Positions 16,835-26,917 of a stretch of 64,000 nt of DNA are shown piece by piece. The stretch lies in assembly GCA_045541115.1 (NCBI GenBank), contig JAZQIM010000014.1, positions 67,523-131,522 of the forward strand, in the 5' to 3' direction. Within the stretch, counting starts at the first letter, position 1, and each line of letters begins with the position of its first letter. The notes below the pieces were generated by a model. That model saw only the letters and a list, made by a program, of their open reading frames with translations, had not been told where the DNA came from and made no database searches. The DNA comes from Aphodoplasma sp045541115. GTDB taxonomy: Bacteria; Bacillota; Clostridia; UBA1381; UMGS1253. A program made the position numbers and the translations under genes.

Positions 16835-18529
16835 CTACATTCTTTCAGGCGCATCTATCGAAAGCATCGAAAGAACATTCTTTAAAACTATTCTTACTGT
16901 ATCAACAAGCTTCAATCTCGTCTCCATTAGCGCCCTGTCTTCCTGACGTACATGGCAGCTGTTATAAAATGCATGAAACAGTGATGCGAGGTCAATACAA
17001 TAGCGTGTAAGTCTGCTCGGCTCATATGCAAGTGCTGCAGATTTTATTTCTTCCGGAAGGTCGCAAAGTTTCTTTAAAAGTTCCTTTTCCTGCGGCTCTT
17101 TCAAAAGCGATAAATCAAGCTCATCTGCATTTTTAACATATACACCCTCTTCACTTAATACAGAAATGATACTGCACATTCTTGCATGGGCATACTGAAC
17201 ATAATATACCGGGTTTTCACTCGTCTGCGCAACAGCTAAATCGAGGTCAAATACCATATGGCTGTCAGCCTGGCGCATATTAAAGAAAAATCTCGCCGCA
17301 TCAACGCTCGTGTCTTCGAGTAAATCCGAAAGTGTAACAGCTTTTCCCGTACGCTTTGACATTCTTACGATTTCGCCGTCTTGCGTAAGACGTACAAGCT
17401 GCATTATTATAACATCGAGTTTGTTTGAATCGATACCAATTGCATCAAGCGCTTTTTTCATGCGCGCAACGTGGCCATAGTGATCTGCGCCCCATATATC
17501 AATCGCCTTGTCAAAGCCGCGTGCTTCAATTTTATTTCTGTGATACGCAACGTCAGCGGCAAAATATGTCGGGATACCGTTTGCGCGCACAAGCACATCG
17601 TCTTTTTCTTCTCCAAAGTCTGTCGCTTTAAACCAAAGCGCCCCATCGGCTTCGTATGTATGTCCGCTCTTTTTAAACATCTCAACAACTTCAGCTACGG
17701 CATTGGAATTGTGAAGCTCGCTTTCTCTGAACCATACATCGTAATTAATTCTGTATTTTTCAAGGTCGCTCTTTAGCGCTACAATATTTTTTTCAAGCGC
17801 ATAAGCTACAAGAGCATCTTTTCTTTCCTGCTCATCTGCATTAACATATTTATCGCCGTTAATTTCTGAAAATGCCTTTGCATGCTCAACAATATCAATT
17901 CCCTGATATCCGTCTTCGGGAAACTCTACCTTATCTTCTCCAAGATAAAGCTGAAGATAGCGTGCATTAAGCGATTTTGCAAACTTTTCAATCTGATTTC
18001 CTGCGTCATTTATATAAAATTCGCGCGTAACATCATAACCTGCCCATGACAAAAGCTCTGCAAGACAGTCTCCAAGCGCACCACCGCGGGCATTTCCCAT
18101 ATGCATAGGACCTGTCGGGTTTGCCGAAACAAACTCAACCATATACTTTTGTCCCTTACCCATATCTGATTTACCATAGTCGCCTTGCTGCGTTTCTACG
18201 GCGTTTATAACAGGATATAGCCACGAGTCATCAAGATAGAAATTTATAAATCCTGCTCCTGCAACTTCACATTTCGATATTTTACCGCTTACTTCTATCT
18301 TTTTAACAATAGCATCGGCGATAACTCTTGGCGGCTTGCGAAGCTGTCTTGTAAGCATCATTGCGATATTTGTAGAATAGTCGCCGTTATTTTTGTCGCG
18401 CGGCTCTTCAAGATTTATTTCATATTCGCCTGCATCTTCAAGCTCACCATCTTTTACTGCGGCTTTAATTGCAGCGTCTATTATACCTTTAAGCTCTTCT
18501 CTTAAGCTTTCAATTATCGTCTTTTTCAT
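16835..18529 (-). CDS. argS: Arginyl-tRNA synthetase
   Basis: Class I synthetase charging tRNA-Arg. The 564-residue protein shows the HIGH-type motif in ANPTGPMHMGNARGG, the KMSKS-type RMSKRTG and the C-terminal anticodon-binding domain with YVQYAHARMCSI and HAFYNSCHV. AAAGGAG precedes the ATG. The start overlaps DUF1934 by 20 bp. The DUF1934-argS order is as in Bacillus (ywiB-argS). Confidence 0.98.
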   Translation of the reverse strand: MKKTIIESLREELKGIIDAAIKAAVKDGELEDAGEYEINLEEPRDKNNGDYSTNIAMMLTRQLRKPPRVIADAIVKKIEVSGKISKCEVAGAGFINFYLDDSWLYPVINAVETQQGDYGKSDMGKGQKYMVEFVSANPTGPMHMGNARGGALGDCLAELLSWAGYDVTREFYINDAGNQIEKFAKSLNARYLQLYLGEDKVEFPEDGYQGIDIVEHAKAFSEINGDKYVNADEQERKDALVAYALEKNIVALKSDLEKYRINYDVWFRESELHNSNAVAEVVEMFKKSGHTYEADGALWFKATDFGEEKDDVLVRANGIPTYFAADVAYHRNKIEARGFDKAIDIWGADHYGHVARMKKALDAIGIDSNKLDVIIMQLVRLTQDGEIVRMSKRTGKAVTLSDLLEDTSVDAARFFFNMRQADSHMVFDLDLAVAQTSENPVYYVQYAHARMCSIISVLSEEGVYVKNADELDLSLLKEPQEKELLKKLCDLPEEIKSAALAYEPSRLTRYCIDLASLFHAFYNSCHVRQEDRALMETRLKLVDTVRIVLKNVLSMLSIDAPERM

Positions 18530-18959
18530 TGGTTTTCTCCTTTATCGTTATGTTTAAGTGATTTTCAGATTTTGCCGCGCCCATGTCAAGCTTGTACACC
18601 ATGTCAAGCTCGCCTCCTTGTGGCGTAAGTGATGCATCAATCTTGCTCGCAAGCGTTTCCATTGTAATGCTTCCAAACGGTAAATCATATACGCACGAGT
18701 GTCTTTTTCCCACCTCATAGCACATCTTCGAGTTTATTTCTCCGCTTCGCTTTACCCACACTTTCCCGTCCGGCTCAACCTTAAGCGTAGTAGTCGCTCC
18801 GCTCATCTCGCTAAAGCCGGATTCTTCATAAATTATATAATATTTGCCATTTTTATACTCATAACGCGCATCTTCAATTACATCCATCTGTGTGACTTCG
18901 CCTTCATTATCAACAGTAGAGCGAATTCTGATGCTTGCATTAGTATTTTTCAATGTCAA
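18510..18959 (-). CDS. DUF1934 (YwiB-like) beta-barrel protein
   Basis: A 149-residue protein of the DUF1934 family, predicted to form a small calycin-like barrel; biochemical role unknown. Recognised by its RIRSTVDNEGEVTQMDVIEDA N-terminal part, the YYIIYEES strand and context next to argS. The start is unusual: TTG at 18959 (or 18953) inside the end of murI, because a TGA lies just upstream in frame. It overlaps both neighbours by 20 bp, implying coupled translation. Confidence 0.85.
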   Translation of the reverse strand: MTLKNTNASIRIRSTVDNEGEVTQMDVIEDARYEYKNGKYYIIYEESGFSEMSGATTTLKVEPDGKVWVKRSGEINSKMCYEVGKRHSCVYDLPFGSITMETLASKIDASLTPQGGELDMVYKLDMGAAKSENHLNITIKEKTNEKDDN

Positions 18960-19749
18960 TCTTATTCACCATCTCTCCTATTTCACGCTCCAGAAACATA
19001 CTTCCCAGATTCGCAAAATTATCAACGCTATCACTTACAAAGTAGCTATAGTTGCCAATTTCTTTTTTTGATGAACACATATCATTTTCTTCAAGATGCC
19101 TTTTTACGTGTTTTGCCACCGCCTCGCCAACATCTATAAGCGTTACGCTTTCTCCCATTATATCCTTTATTACACCGAGCAAAAGAGGATAATGTGTACA
19201 ACCAAGTATTAACGTATCAATTCCACTCTCTTTTAGCGGCTCAAGGTATTCTTTTCCAATAAGACGAGCAACATCTGTGTCGAAATGTCCATTTTCTACA
19301 AGCGGAACAAATAGCGGGCACGGCCTTGAATACACGTTTGCACCAGGCAATACCATTTTGATTTTGCTCTCAAATGCGCCGCTTTTTACCGTAGCAGGAG
19401 TTGCTATTACGCCAATTTTATTATTCCTTGTAGCATTTGCAGCACATACCGATGCTTCATCTACGACTCCAGTCATATATATATCCGATTTGTCGCGAAG
19501 TAGCGGAAGCGCAACTGTGCTTGCCGTACCGCACGCTACAACAATCATTTTAATATTAAACGTCTTTAAAAAGTTAATATCCTGCATGACGTATTTTGTA
19601 ATTGTCTGAGGAGAACGAGTGCCGTATGGCACACGTCCCGTATCTCCAAAATACACGATATCTTCATTTGGCAGCATTTTCATAAGCTGCTTTACTGCAG
19701 TAAGTCCGCCGAGACCTGAGTCAAAAACACCTATCGCTCTATCGTCCAT
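18940..19749 (-). CDS. murI: Glutamate racemase
   Basis: Makes D-glutamate for peptidoglycan. The 269 residues include IGVFDSGLGGLTAVKQL and the two catalytic cysteines in VVACGTAS and LGCTHYPLL. ATG at 19749 is set by GGAGG 5 nt upstream. It lies 15 bp after ddl, so the operon supplies both D-Glu and D-Ala-D-Ala. Confidence 0.97.
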   Translation of the reverse strand: MDDRAIGVFDSGLGGLTAVKQLMKMLPNEDIVYFGDTGRVPYGTRSPQTITKYVMQDINFLKTFNIKMIVVACGTASTVALPLLRDKSDIYMTGVVDEASVCAANATRNNKIGVIATPATVKSGAFESKIKMVLPGANVYSRPCPLFVPLVENGHFDTDVARLIGKEYLEPLKESGIDTLILGCTHYPLLLGVIKDIMGESVTLIDVGEAVAKHVKRHLEENDMCSSKKEIGNYSYFVSDSVDNFANLGSMFLEREIGEMVNKIDIEKY

Positions 19750-19764
19750 ACTTTCCTCCAAAAG

Positions 19765-20847
19765 TTATTTTTCTCTAACCTTGCCAAGCTCTATCAATTC
19801 ATCAAGAAGTTCACTGTACGAAAGTCCTGCCTTTTCCCAAAGCTTTGGATACATACTAATTGATGTAAAGCCCGGAAGTGTGTTAATCTCATTTATAATC
19901 ACTTCTTTATTCTCTGTCACAAAGAAATCAACTCTTGATAATCCTGCGCCGTCGAGCGCCGAAAATGCCTTTATAGCACTTTCTCTTACTTTTTGTGTGG
20001 TTTCTTCATCTATATTTGCAGGAATAAGTAATTTTGCTGTATCTGTTTTATATTTTTCATCGTAGTCGTAAAACCCTATGCCTGAAACAACTTCTCCGAC
20101 ACCTGAAGCACGAACCAAAGAAAAACTGTTGCCGAGAACAGCGCATTCTACTTCATGACCTACAATCGCTTCTTCTACGACAATTTGTCTGTCATGCTTT
20201 GCTGCCAAGCAAAGTGCATCTTCAAGCTCTGATTTATCGTTTACCTTTGAAATTCCTACAGAACTTCCTGCATTTGCAGGCTTTACAAAGCACGGATATC
20301 CAAGCTCTTTCGATACCTTATCGACAATCTTATTCATATCGGCAAAATCCTTTGTGTAAACCGCAAGCCATTTTGCCTGTTTTAATCCGGCTTTTTCAAA
20401 CACATGCTTTGAATATATTTTATTCATACCAACGCTCGATGCGAGAACGCCGCATCCAACATATGGTATCGAACTTAATTCCAAAAGTCCCTGAAGTGTA
20501 CCGTCTTCGCCATACACACCATGAAGCACAGGAAAAATCACATCAAGCTTAATCTTTTTTGTCTTTCCGTCATCTTGCATCACTAAAATACCTTTGTCGC
20601 TTACACAAGGTGATATTATAGCACTTGCAAGGTGCTTTTTGTCCTTTTCCCAGCTTCCATCAGCGAGATTTTCAACCTTGCCGCTATAAAGGTACCATTT
20701 CCCCTTTTTTGTGATGCCGAGCATTATTATTTTGTACTTATCTTTATCGAGATTATTTATTACGTATGATGCAGACACTCTCGATACTTCGTGTTCCGAT
20801 GAGCGTCCACCGAAAATAACACATACCTTTTGCTTTTTTACAGCCAT
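19765..20847 (-). CDS. ddl: D-alanine--D-alanine ligase
   Basis: ATP-grasp ligase forming the D-Ala-D-Ala end of the peptidoglycan stem. The 360-residue protein starts VCVIFGGRSSEHEVS and has GEDGTLQG, KPANAGSSVGISK and the metal-binding INEINTLPGFT segment. ATG at 20847 follows GGGAGG by 9 nt. First gene of a five-gene minus-strand operon with murI, DUF1934, argS and the S41 protease. The 254 bp upstream are AT-rich and contain the ackA terminator. Confidence 0.97.
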   Translation of the reverse strand: MAVKKQKVCVIFGGRSSEHEVSRVSASYVINNLDKDKYKIIMLGITKKGKWYLYSGKVENLADGSWEKDKKHLASAIISPCVSDKGILVMQDDGKTKKIKLDVIFPVLHGVYGEDGTLQGLLELSSIPYVGCGVLASSVGMNKIYSKHVFEKAGLKQAKWLAVYTKDFADMNKIVDKVSKELGYPCFVKPANAGSSVGISKVNDKSELEDALCLAAKHDRQIVVEEAIVGHEVECAVLGNSFSLVRASGVGEVVSGIGFYDYDEKYKTDTAKLLIPANIDEETTQKVRESAIKAFSALDGAGLSRVDFFVTENKEVIINEINTLPGFTSISMYPKLWEKAGLSYSELLDELIELGKVREK

Positions 20848-21074
20848 TATGTATTTTCCTCCCAAAAAAGCGTCTCTGCTTTAATCTTTACATATAGTTA
20901 TACTCTTATATTGTACTCCTTATGACACAATTTTGCAAGTCAAATAAACATTTTTTATAAATTAGTAATAATTAAATTTATATTCCTGCCGTTTTTAAAT
21001 AAAATAAGAAGCTCACGAAATTCTAAAAGTCAGAAGCTTAAGAATTTCAGAGAACCTTGTTGTGTTCAAAATAA

Positions 21075-21115
21075 AAAAGACGCCTCTTATCTCGTAAGCA
21101 GACGTCTTTTATAAA
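21075..21115 (-). terminator. Terminator after ackA
   Basis: AAAAGACG/CGTCTTTT stem with inner CTTA/TAAG pairing, T-run on the minus-strand exit, about 10 bp after the ackA stop. Region 20866-21070 otherwise shows only an 8-bp repeat GAAATTCT/AGAATTTC. Confidence 0.75.
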
Positions 21116-21120
21116 TAATC

Positions 21121-22320
21121 TTATTTGCCTTCAACAAGCGCCTTTGTATCAAGTGCTATCATAAGCTCTTCGTTTGTTGGAATAACAAGTGTTTTTACAG
21201 TTGCGTCGGGTGCTGAAATATCCATTTCCTCGCCGCGAAGCTTATTTTTCTCACTATCAATCTTTATTCCCATAAACTCTGCGCCTTCAAGCATTGCTTC
21301 ACGCATAACGCCGTTATTCTCGCCTATGCCGGCTGTAAATACAACTGCATCTACACCACCCATAGCGCTTGCATAATATCCGATATATCTCTTAACTGAA
21401 TATATAAACATATCAAGTGCAAGTTTTGCACGCTCGTTGCCTTCTTTTGCCGCATTTTCAAGGTCTCTAAAATCACTGCTCAAACCGGAAACACCAAGCA
21501 CACCTGACTTTTTGTTTAACATATTATCAATGTCTTTAATGCTCATGTTTTCTTTTTCCATAATAAACGCGATTATCGCCGGGTCAATATCACCCGAACG
21601 TGTTCCCATCAATACGCCTGCAAGAGGTGTAAAGCCCATTGATGTATCAACAGATTTTCCTCCATCAATAGCTGTGATTGATGAACCGTTTCCAAGGTGG
21701 CATGTAATGATTTTAAGCTCCTCGATCGGTTTATTAAGCATCTTTGCAGCACGTTGTGAAACGTATTTATGGCTTGTACCGTGGAAGCCGTATCTTCTGA
21801 TTTTGTAATTTTCATACATTTCATACGGAATCGCATAAAGATATGACTGCGGCTTCATCGTCTGATGAAACGCTGTATCAAACACTGCTACCTGTTTAAC
21901 ACCTGGCATAACTTCTTCACAAGCATTGATACCCGTGAGGTTTGCCGGATTATGAAGTGGTGCAAGATCGCTGCACTTTTCGATTGCAGCCTTAACTTCA
22001 TCGTCAATGATTACTGAACCGCTGAAATACTCGCCGCCGTGCACAACTCTGTGACCTACAGCTCCGATTTCATCCATGCTCTTTATTACACCGTGCTTTT
22101 CATCTATAAGAGCCGCAATAACAAGCTTTATCGCATCAGCATGGTTTGCCATTGGCTCTATAATTTCTGCACTTTCCTTACCTGCCGGTTTATGTGTAAG
22201 CTTAGAACCATCGATACCAATTCTTTCGCAAAGACCTTTTGCGATTACATCATTATTATCAGTGTTAATAAGCTGATATTTAAGTGATGAACTTCCGGCG
22301 TTTATTACTAATACCTTCAT
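21121..22320 (-). CDS. ackA: Acetate kinase
   Basis: Converts acetyl phosphate and ADP to acetate and ATP, the substrate-level ATP step of acetate fermentation. The 399 residues include VLVINAGSSSLKYQL, RYGFHGTSHKYV and the ASKHA-fold segment VVFTAGIGENNGVMRE. It lies 35 bp downstream of pta on the same strand. Confidence 0.98.
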   Translation of the reverse strand: MKVLVINAGSSSLKYQLINTDNNDVIAKGLCERIGIDGSKLTHKPAGKESAEIIEPMANHADAIKLVIAALIDEKHGVIKSMDEIGAVGHRVVHGGEYFSGSVIIDDEVKAAIEKCSDLAPLHNPANLTGINACEEVMPGVKQVAVFDTAFHQTMKPQSYLYAIPYEMYENYKIRRYGFHGTSHKYVSQRAAKMLNKPIEELKIITCHLGNGSSITAIDGGKSVDTSMGFTPLAGVLMGTRSGDIDPAIIAFIMEKENMSIKDIDNMLNKKSGVLGVSGLSSDFRDLENAAKEGNERAKLALDMFIYSVKRYIGYYASAMGGVDAVVFTAGIGENNGVMREAMLEGAEFMGIKIDSEKNKLRGEEMDISAPDATVKTLVIPTNEELMIALDTKALVEGK

Positions 22321-22355
22321 TAAATCTACACTTCCTTAATATATTTTTTGTAATT

Positions 22356-23354
22356 TTATTTTGCTTGTGCCTGTACGCATGTAATTGCACATACGCCTAC
22401 GATATCGTCTGCGCTGCAACCACGTGACAAATCATTTACCGGCATTGCGATACCCTGTGTAACCGGTCCGTATGCCTCTGCTTTTGCAAGTCTTTGTACG
22501 AGCTTGTAACCGATGTTACCTGCATCAAGGTCAGGGAATACCAATACGTTAGCCTTACCTGCAACAGGGCTGCCAGGAGCTTTCGATTCGCCTACAGAAG
22601 GAACTATCGCAGCATCTAATTGTAGTTCGCCATCAACTGCCAAGTCAGGATTTTGCTCCTTACAAATTCTTGTTGCTTCAACAACCTTATCTACATCAGC
22701 GTGTTTTGCGCTGCCTTTTGTTGAGTGTGAAAGCATAGCTACCATTGCCTTGCGCTCTGCCAAAAGCTCAAATGATTCAGCAGAACATGAAGCTATAGCA
22801 GCAAGCTTTTCCGGATCAGGATTTTGCTCAAGACCGCTGTCTGCAAAAACGAATGTGCCGTCTGCGCCATATTCACAATCCGGTACTACCATCAAGAAAA
22901 ATGCCGATACAAGCTTTACTCCTGGCTTTGTCTTTATAATCTGAAGACTCGGACGAAGTGTGTTTGCAGTAGAGTGGCATGCACCCGAAACAACGCCGTC
23001 AGCGTCGCCTGCTTTAACCATTAAGCATGCATAATACATGTAATCACCAAGAGCAGTCTTCTTTGCTTCTTCATATGTGAGTCCCTTTGACTTTCTAAGC
23101 TCTACAAAGAGATTAAGATATTGCTCTGTCTTCTCATATGTATAAGGATTTATTATTGTAGCACCTGATATGTCAAGACCTTTGCCGTTTTCTTCAATCT
23201 CTTCAGGTGTACCGATAATTATAAGGTTTGCAATATCTTCTTTTAGGATTTTTTCAGCTGCTTCAAGTGTTCTTCTGTCCATTGACTCCGGAAGAACGAT
23301 TGTCTTTTTGTCAGCTCTTGCGCGTTCTTTAATTCTTTCAATAAAATTACCCAT
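22356..23354 (-). CDS. pta: Phosphate acetyltransferase
   Basis: Interconverts acetyl-CoA and acetyl phosphate, partner of AckA. The 332-residue short form has KKTIVLPESMDRRTLEAAE, DGVVSGACHSTANTLRP and the C-terminal VLVFPDLDAGNIGYKLVQR block. No N-terminal DRTGG regulatory domain. Confidence 0.98.
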   Translation of the reverse strand: MGNFIERIKERARADKKTIVLPESMDRRTLEAAEKILKEDIANLIIIGTPEEIEENGKGLDISGATIINPYTYEKTEQYLNLFVELRKSKGLTYEEAKKTALGDYMYYACLMVKAGDADGVVSGACHSTANTLRPSLQIIKTKPGVKLVSAFFLMVVPDCEYGADGTFVFADSGLEQNPDPEKLAAIASCSAESFELLAERKAMVAMLSHSTKGSAKHADVDKVVEATRICKEQNPDLAVDGELQLDAAIVPSVGESKAPGSPVAGKANVLVFPDLDAGNIGYKLVQRLAKAEAYGPVTQGIAMPVNDLSRGCSADDIVGVCAITCVQAQAK

Positions 23355-23409
23355 TATTCTTGCCTCCGTACAATATATATTTTATAAATTTATTATTACA
23401 CCACACATT

Positions 23410-23438
23410 ATTATATAATAAAGAAATATTTTTTACAA
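23410..23438 (-). promoter_or_regulatory. Probable promoter of pta-ackA
   Basis: TTGTAA and TATAAT spaced by 17 bp on the minus strand, about 55 bp before the pta ATG. The rest of the divergent region to 23594 is very AT-rich; a TTGTAT-18-TATAAT pair near 23550-23575 could serve tmcAL on the plus strand. Confidence 0.6.
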
Positions 23439-23594
23439 TAGTATTTTTGTAAAAATTATGATATGATTGCATCAAAAAACCATATAAATTCAATAAAACA
23501 TTACTTTTTGTGAAAATATCGAAAAAATAAATAGCTTTTTTTGTATTTTTTTGATATACTTTTTTATAATAATAAAATTGAAAGGTAGTTTTAG

Positions 23595-24791
23595 ATGAAA
23601 ATTGCGGGCATTGTCGCCGAATATAACCCGTTTCATAACGGACATAAATATCATATAGATAAAACGCGCCTTGAGTCAGGAGCAGATGCCGTCGTTGCTA
23701 TAATGAGCGGCAATTTTGTGCAGCGCGGCGATTGTGCCGTAGCAGACAAGTGGACACGTGCAAAAAGTGCTATTCTTGGCGGTGCAGACCTTGTCATTGA
23801 GCTCCCTGTTTATTACAGTTTATCTTCCGCACCCTTGTTTGCATTTGGAGCAGTTTCGATTTTAGATGCGCTCGGATGTGTCGATTATATAAGTTTTGGC
23901 ATGGAAACAGATAATATAAATAAGCTCTCTTCTATCGCAGAGAGTATTTCCAAAAACCCTGATGCGCTTGAGCAACAGACACAAAAGCATCTCGATAATT
24001 ATACAGGTTATTCCGCTGCTCGCAGATATGCAATCTCCGCTTTATATGGCGCGGACGAAAGCTTTTTAGATGGTCCGAACAACATGCTTGCGCTTGAATA
24101 TATGTGCGCATTAAGCAGGCTCTCGAGCACGATTACGCCTATAGGAATAACACGCTTAGGGGCAGACCATCACGATACAAAAGCATTTAGTAAATACAGC
24201 TCAGCATCTGCATTAAGAGAAAGACTTTATGCAGGCAAGAGCATATCCAAAGCCGTTCCAAAAGATGTGTCGGCTTTATATAAAAAAGCTTCAAAAAGCG
24301 CGCTCTTCCCTGTGCTTACACAGCATTTTGACAAGATGCTTATTTCTCACTTAAGACGTATAAACCCAAGCGAGCTTCAAAACATTATCGATATGCCCTG
24401 TGGCTTTGAAAACAGAATTATTTCTATGGCTAATAAAGCCGGCAGCATAGATGAACTTACAAAGCTTTGCTGCGCACGTCAGTACACATATTCACGCATT
24501 CGCAGGTTGCTCTTCGCTTCGTTTATCGGCATACAATTTATGGGTTACGATAAAAAACCAACATATGTGAGAGTTCTCGCTTTTAATGATACCGGAAAAA
24601 AAGCACTTGCAAAGATGAACGAAAATTGCATCTTGCCAATAATAACAAAAGCTGCAAGCTATGAGAAAAAAGATAGCGACGATCTATTTATCCTCGACAC
24701 ATTAGCTACGGATTTATATAGCGCTGCATATGAAAGCGAAAATTGCCGCGCAGGTGGCAAGGATTTCACAACATCGCCTATAATTTTATAA
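23595..24791 (+). CDS. tmcAL: tRNA(Met) cytidine acetate ligase (YlbM family)
   Basis: Forms N4-acetylcytidine at the wobble position of elongator tRNA-Met using acetate and ATP. The 398-residue protein begins GIVAEYNPFHNGHKYHI with the HxGH nucleotidyltransferase motif, then IMSGNFVQRGDCAVADKWTRA and DLVIELPVYYSLSSA, which are diagnostic. AAAGG precedes the ATG. Its divergence from pta-ackA links an acetate-consuming enzyme to the acetate-forming pathway. Confidence 0.94.
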   Translation: MKIAGIVAEYNPFHNGHKYHIDKTRLESGADAVVAIMSGNFVQRGDCAVADKWTRAKSAILGGADLVIELPVYYSLSSAPLFAFGAVSILDALGCVDYISFGMETDNINKLSSIAESISKNPDALEQQTQKHLDNYTGYSAARRYAISALYGADESFLDGPNNMLALEYMCALSRLSSTITPIGITRLGADHHDTKAFSKYSSASALRERLYAGKSISKAVPKDVSALYKKASKSALFPVLTQHFDKMLISHLRRINPSELQNIIDMPCGFENRIISMANKAGSIDELTKLCCARQYTYSRIRRLLFASFIGIQFMGYDKKPTYVRVLAFNDTGKKALAKMNENCILPIITKAASYEKKDSDDLFILDTLATDLYSAAYESENCRAGGKDFTTSPIIL

Positions 24792-24804
24792 TTTAGTGCA
24801 AAAT

Positions 24805-24840
24805 AAAAAGTACGGATTTTACAATCCGTACTTTTTTATT
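24805..24840. terminator. Bidirectional terminator
   Basis: Perfect 14-bp stem AAAAAGTACGGATT/AATCCGTACTTTTT with a 4-nt loop between converging tmcAL and ispH-rpsA. Confidence 0.92.
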
Positions 24841-24850
24841 GTTATTTAGA

Positions 24851-26869
24851 TTATTTTTCGTCAGACTTTTCTGCTTCCTGCTCATTTTCGCTTACAAAAG
24901 CTTCAACATCTACAGGAACAAATTCTTCAGCAGGCGCACTTTCTTCTGCAGCTTCTTCAACTACAGGTGCAGGCGGTGCCAAAAGTTCTTTAATGCTTAG
25001 GCTGATTCTCTTTGTTTCCCAGTTAATTTCTGTAATCTTAGCTTCAACCTTCTGACCGATTTTAAGCTCGTCCTCAACTTTTTCAACTCTCTTTAGAGCA
25101 ATCTGTGAAATGTGGATAAGACCATCTACACCGGGGATAAGCTCAACGAATGCACCGAACGGCATAAAGCGTACAACCTTACACTCAACAACATCGCCGA
25201 GATTGAACTTGCTTTGTGCAATTGCCCACGGATTGTCCTCTGCCTTTTTAAAGCCGAGAGAAATCTTCTTTGTTGCTTCGTTTATGTCCTTAATATAAAC
25301 TTCAATTGAATCGCCAACAGAAACTACTTCTGAAGGATTCTTAATTCTGTTCCAGCTAAGCTCGCTGATATGAACAAGACCGTCTACGCCGCCGATATCA
25401 ACGAATACACCAAACGGCATTATTGATTTTACAACACCTGTGTACTTTTTGCCAACTTCTGCATCTTCCCAGAACTTTGCTGACAATGCCTGCTTTTGTT
25501 CTACAAGCACTGAACGGATTGAACCTGTTATTCTCTTACGTCTTGAGTTGATTTCTGTAATTCTTAAATCAACAGTCTGATTCATAAATATTGATAAATC
25601 TTCTGTATATCTGTCAGATGTCTGTCTTGCAGGTACGAATACGCGGCTTCCTTCTACTGAAACAATTATTCCACCGTTTAAAACAGAAATAACTTTACCA
25701 CTCATAACTGTATTGTTTTCAAGCGCCTCTTCAAGCTTTTTGAATCCGGCAATTGCATCAAGCTTTTTCTTTGAAAGAAGTGTCTTACCTTCGCCGTCGT
25801 TTACACCAACAACGAACACTTCAATAACGTCGTTAACTTTTACAACGTCACTCGGCTTTACATCCGGGTCGTCTGTAAGTTCAGAAGCCGGTATAATACC
25901 GTCAGACTTAAAGCCAAGGTCAACGATGACTTCTGTAGGTCTAACTTCTACAACTGTGCCTTCAACAACATCTCCTGTATTTAAAGTTTTAAGTGTTTGC
26001 TCCATAGCCTCCTCGAAGCTTACTTCAACATTTTTGTTCTCTTCCATTGTCTTTGCTACCTCCCCGATAATACCATTCGGAGTCGACGCTCCGGCGGTAA
26101 TACCTATTTTTTTATTTTTGTAATTTATATTCTGAGGAATTTCCTCAAAACTTTCTATAAAGTATGTCTTTTCGCAGTTCTTTTTGCAGATTTCATATAG
26201 CTTTTTCGTGTTAGAACTGCTCCTGCCGCCTACAACAAACATTATGTCACATTGTTTGGATAGTTCATCGGCTTCTATCTGGCGTTTTCTCGTTGATGCA
26301 CAAATAGTATCGTTAATCTCTACATTTGTACAACTCTTTTTTATTTGCTCACAAATATCTTCAAAAACATTTCTGTTTATAGTCGTCTGTGCTACGAGGC
26401 ACACATTATCTATCTTAAGCTCTTTTGCCTCATCTGGCGTATTTACAACGAAACAATCGCTCTGCGACCACCCCATTATTCCTAATACTTCGGGATGATT
26501 TTTATCGCCCGCAATTACAATTGTTTTGCCTTCGCCACTCTTTTCATATACAATATTATGAATCGCTTTCACATACGGACACGTAAGGTCAACGACATTG
26601 TATGCTTTTTCTTTTGCCGAGTCAGTAACACTTCTTCCGACGCCGTGCGTTCTTATTACGAGCGTTTTATCCGCATCACAAAGTGATAAATCGTCTATCG
26701 TGCAAGCACCTTTTTTCTCAATATCATCTATTACAGATTTATTATGTATAAGCTCGCCAAGCACGGCAATTTTTTCGCCGCTGTCAAGAAGTTCATACAC
26801 GCGCTCTACTGCTTTTTTTACCCCAAAGCAAAAGCCCGCGCTTTTTGCAATAATAATATCACTACTCAC
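24851..26869 (-). CDS. ispH-rpsA: IspH fused to ribosomal protein S1-type domains
   Basis: Residues 1-285 are 4-hydroxy-3-methylbut-2-enyl diphosphate reductase, the last step of the MEP isoprenoid pathway, with Fe-S cysteines C14, C97 and C190 and the THGVGR motif. Residues about 297-640 hold four S1 RNA-binding domains (for example GKKYTGVVKSIMPFGVFVDI and VVECKVVRFMPFGAFVELIPG). The tail is acidic and rich in E, A and P. Such fusions are known from several clostridia. The GTG start at 26869 has only a weak AGGA upstream. plsC and cmk precede it. Confidence 0.95.
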   Translation of the reverse strand: MSSDIIIAKSAGFCFGVKKAVERVYELLDSGEKIAVLGELIHNKSVIDDIEKKGACTIDDLSLCDADKTLVIRTHGVGRSVTDSAKEKAYNVVDLTCPYVKAIHNIVYEKSGEGKTIVIAGDKNHPEVLGIMGWSQSDCFVVNTPDEAKELKIDNVCLVAQTTINRNVFEDICEQIKKSCTNVEINDTICASTRKRQIEADELSKQCDIMFVVGGRSSSNTKKLYEICKKNCEKTYFIESFEEIPQNINYKNKKIGITAGASTPNGIIGEVAKTMEENKNVEVSFEEAMEQTLKTLNTGDVVEGTVVEVRPTEVIVDLGFKSDGIIPASELTDDPDVKPSDVVKVNDVIEVFVVGVNDGEGKTLLSKKKLDAIAGFKKLEEALENNTVMSGKVISVLNGGIIVSVEGSRVFVPARQTSDRYTEDLSIFMNQTVDLRITEINSRRKRITGSIRSVLVEQKQALSAKFWEDAEVGKKYTGVVKSIMPFGVFVDIGGVDGLVHISELSWNRIKNPSEVVSVGDSIEVYIKDINEATKKISLGFKKAEDNPWAIAQSKFNLGDVVECKVVRFMPFGAFVELIPGVDGLIHISQIALKRVEKVEDELKIGQKVEAKITEINWETKRISLSIKELLAPPAPVVEEAAEESAPAEEFVPVDVEAFVSENEQEAEKSDEK

Positions 26870-26917
26870 ACAAACTGTCCTTTCGGCATAATCATAGTAT
26901 ATATTCTACCGCAGTTT

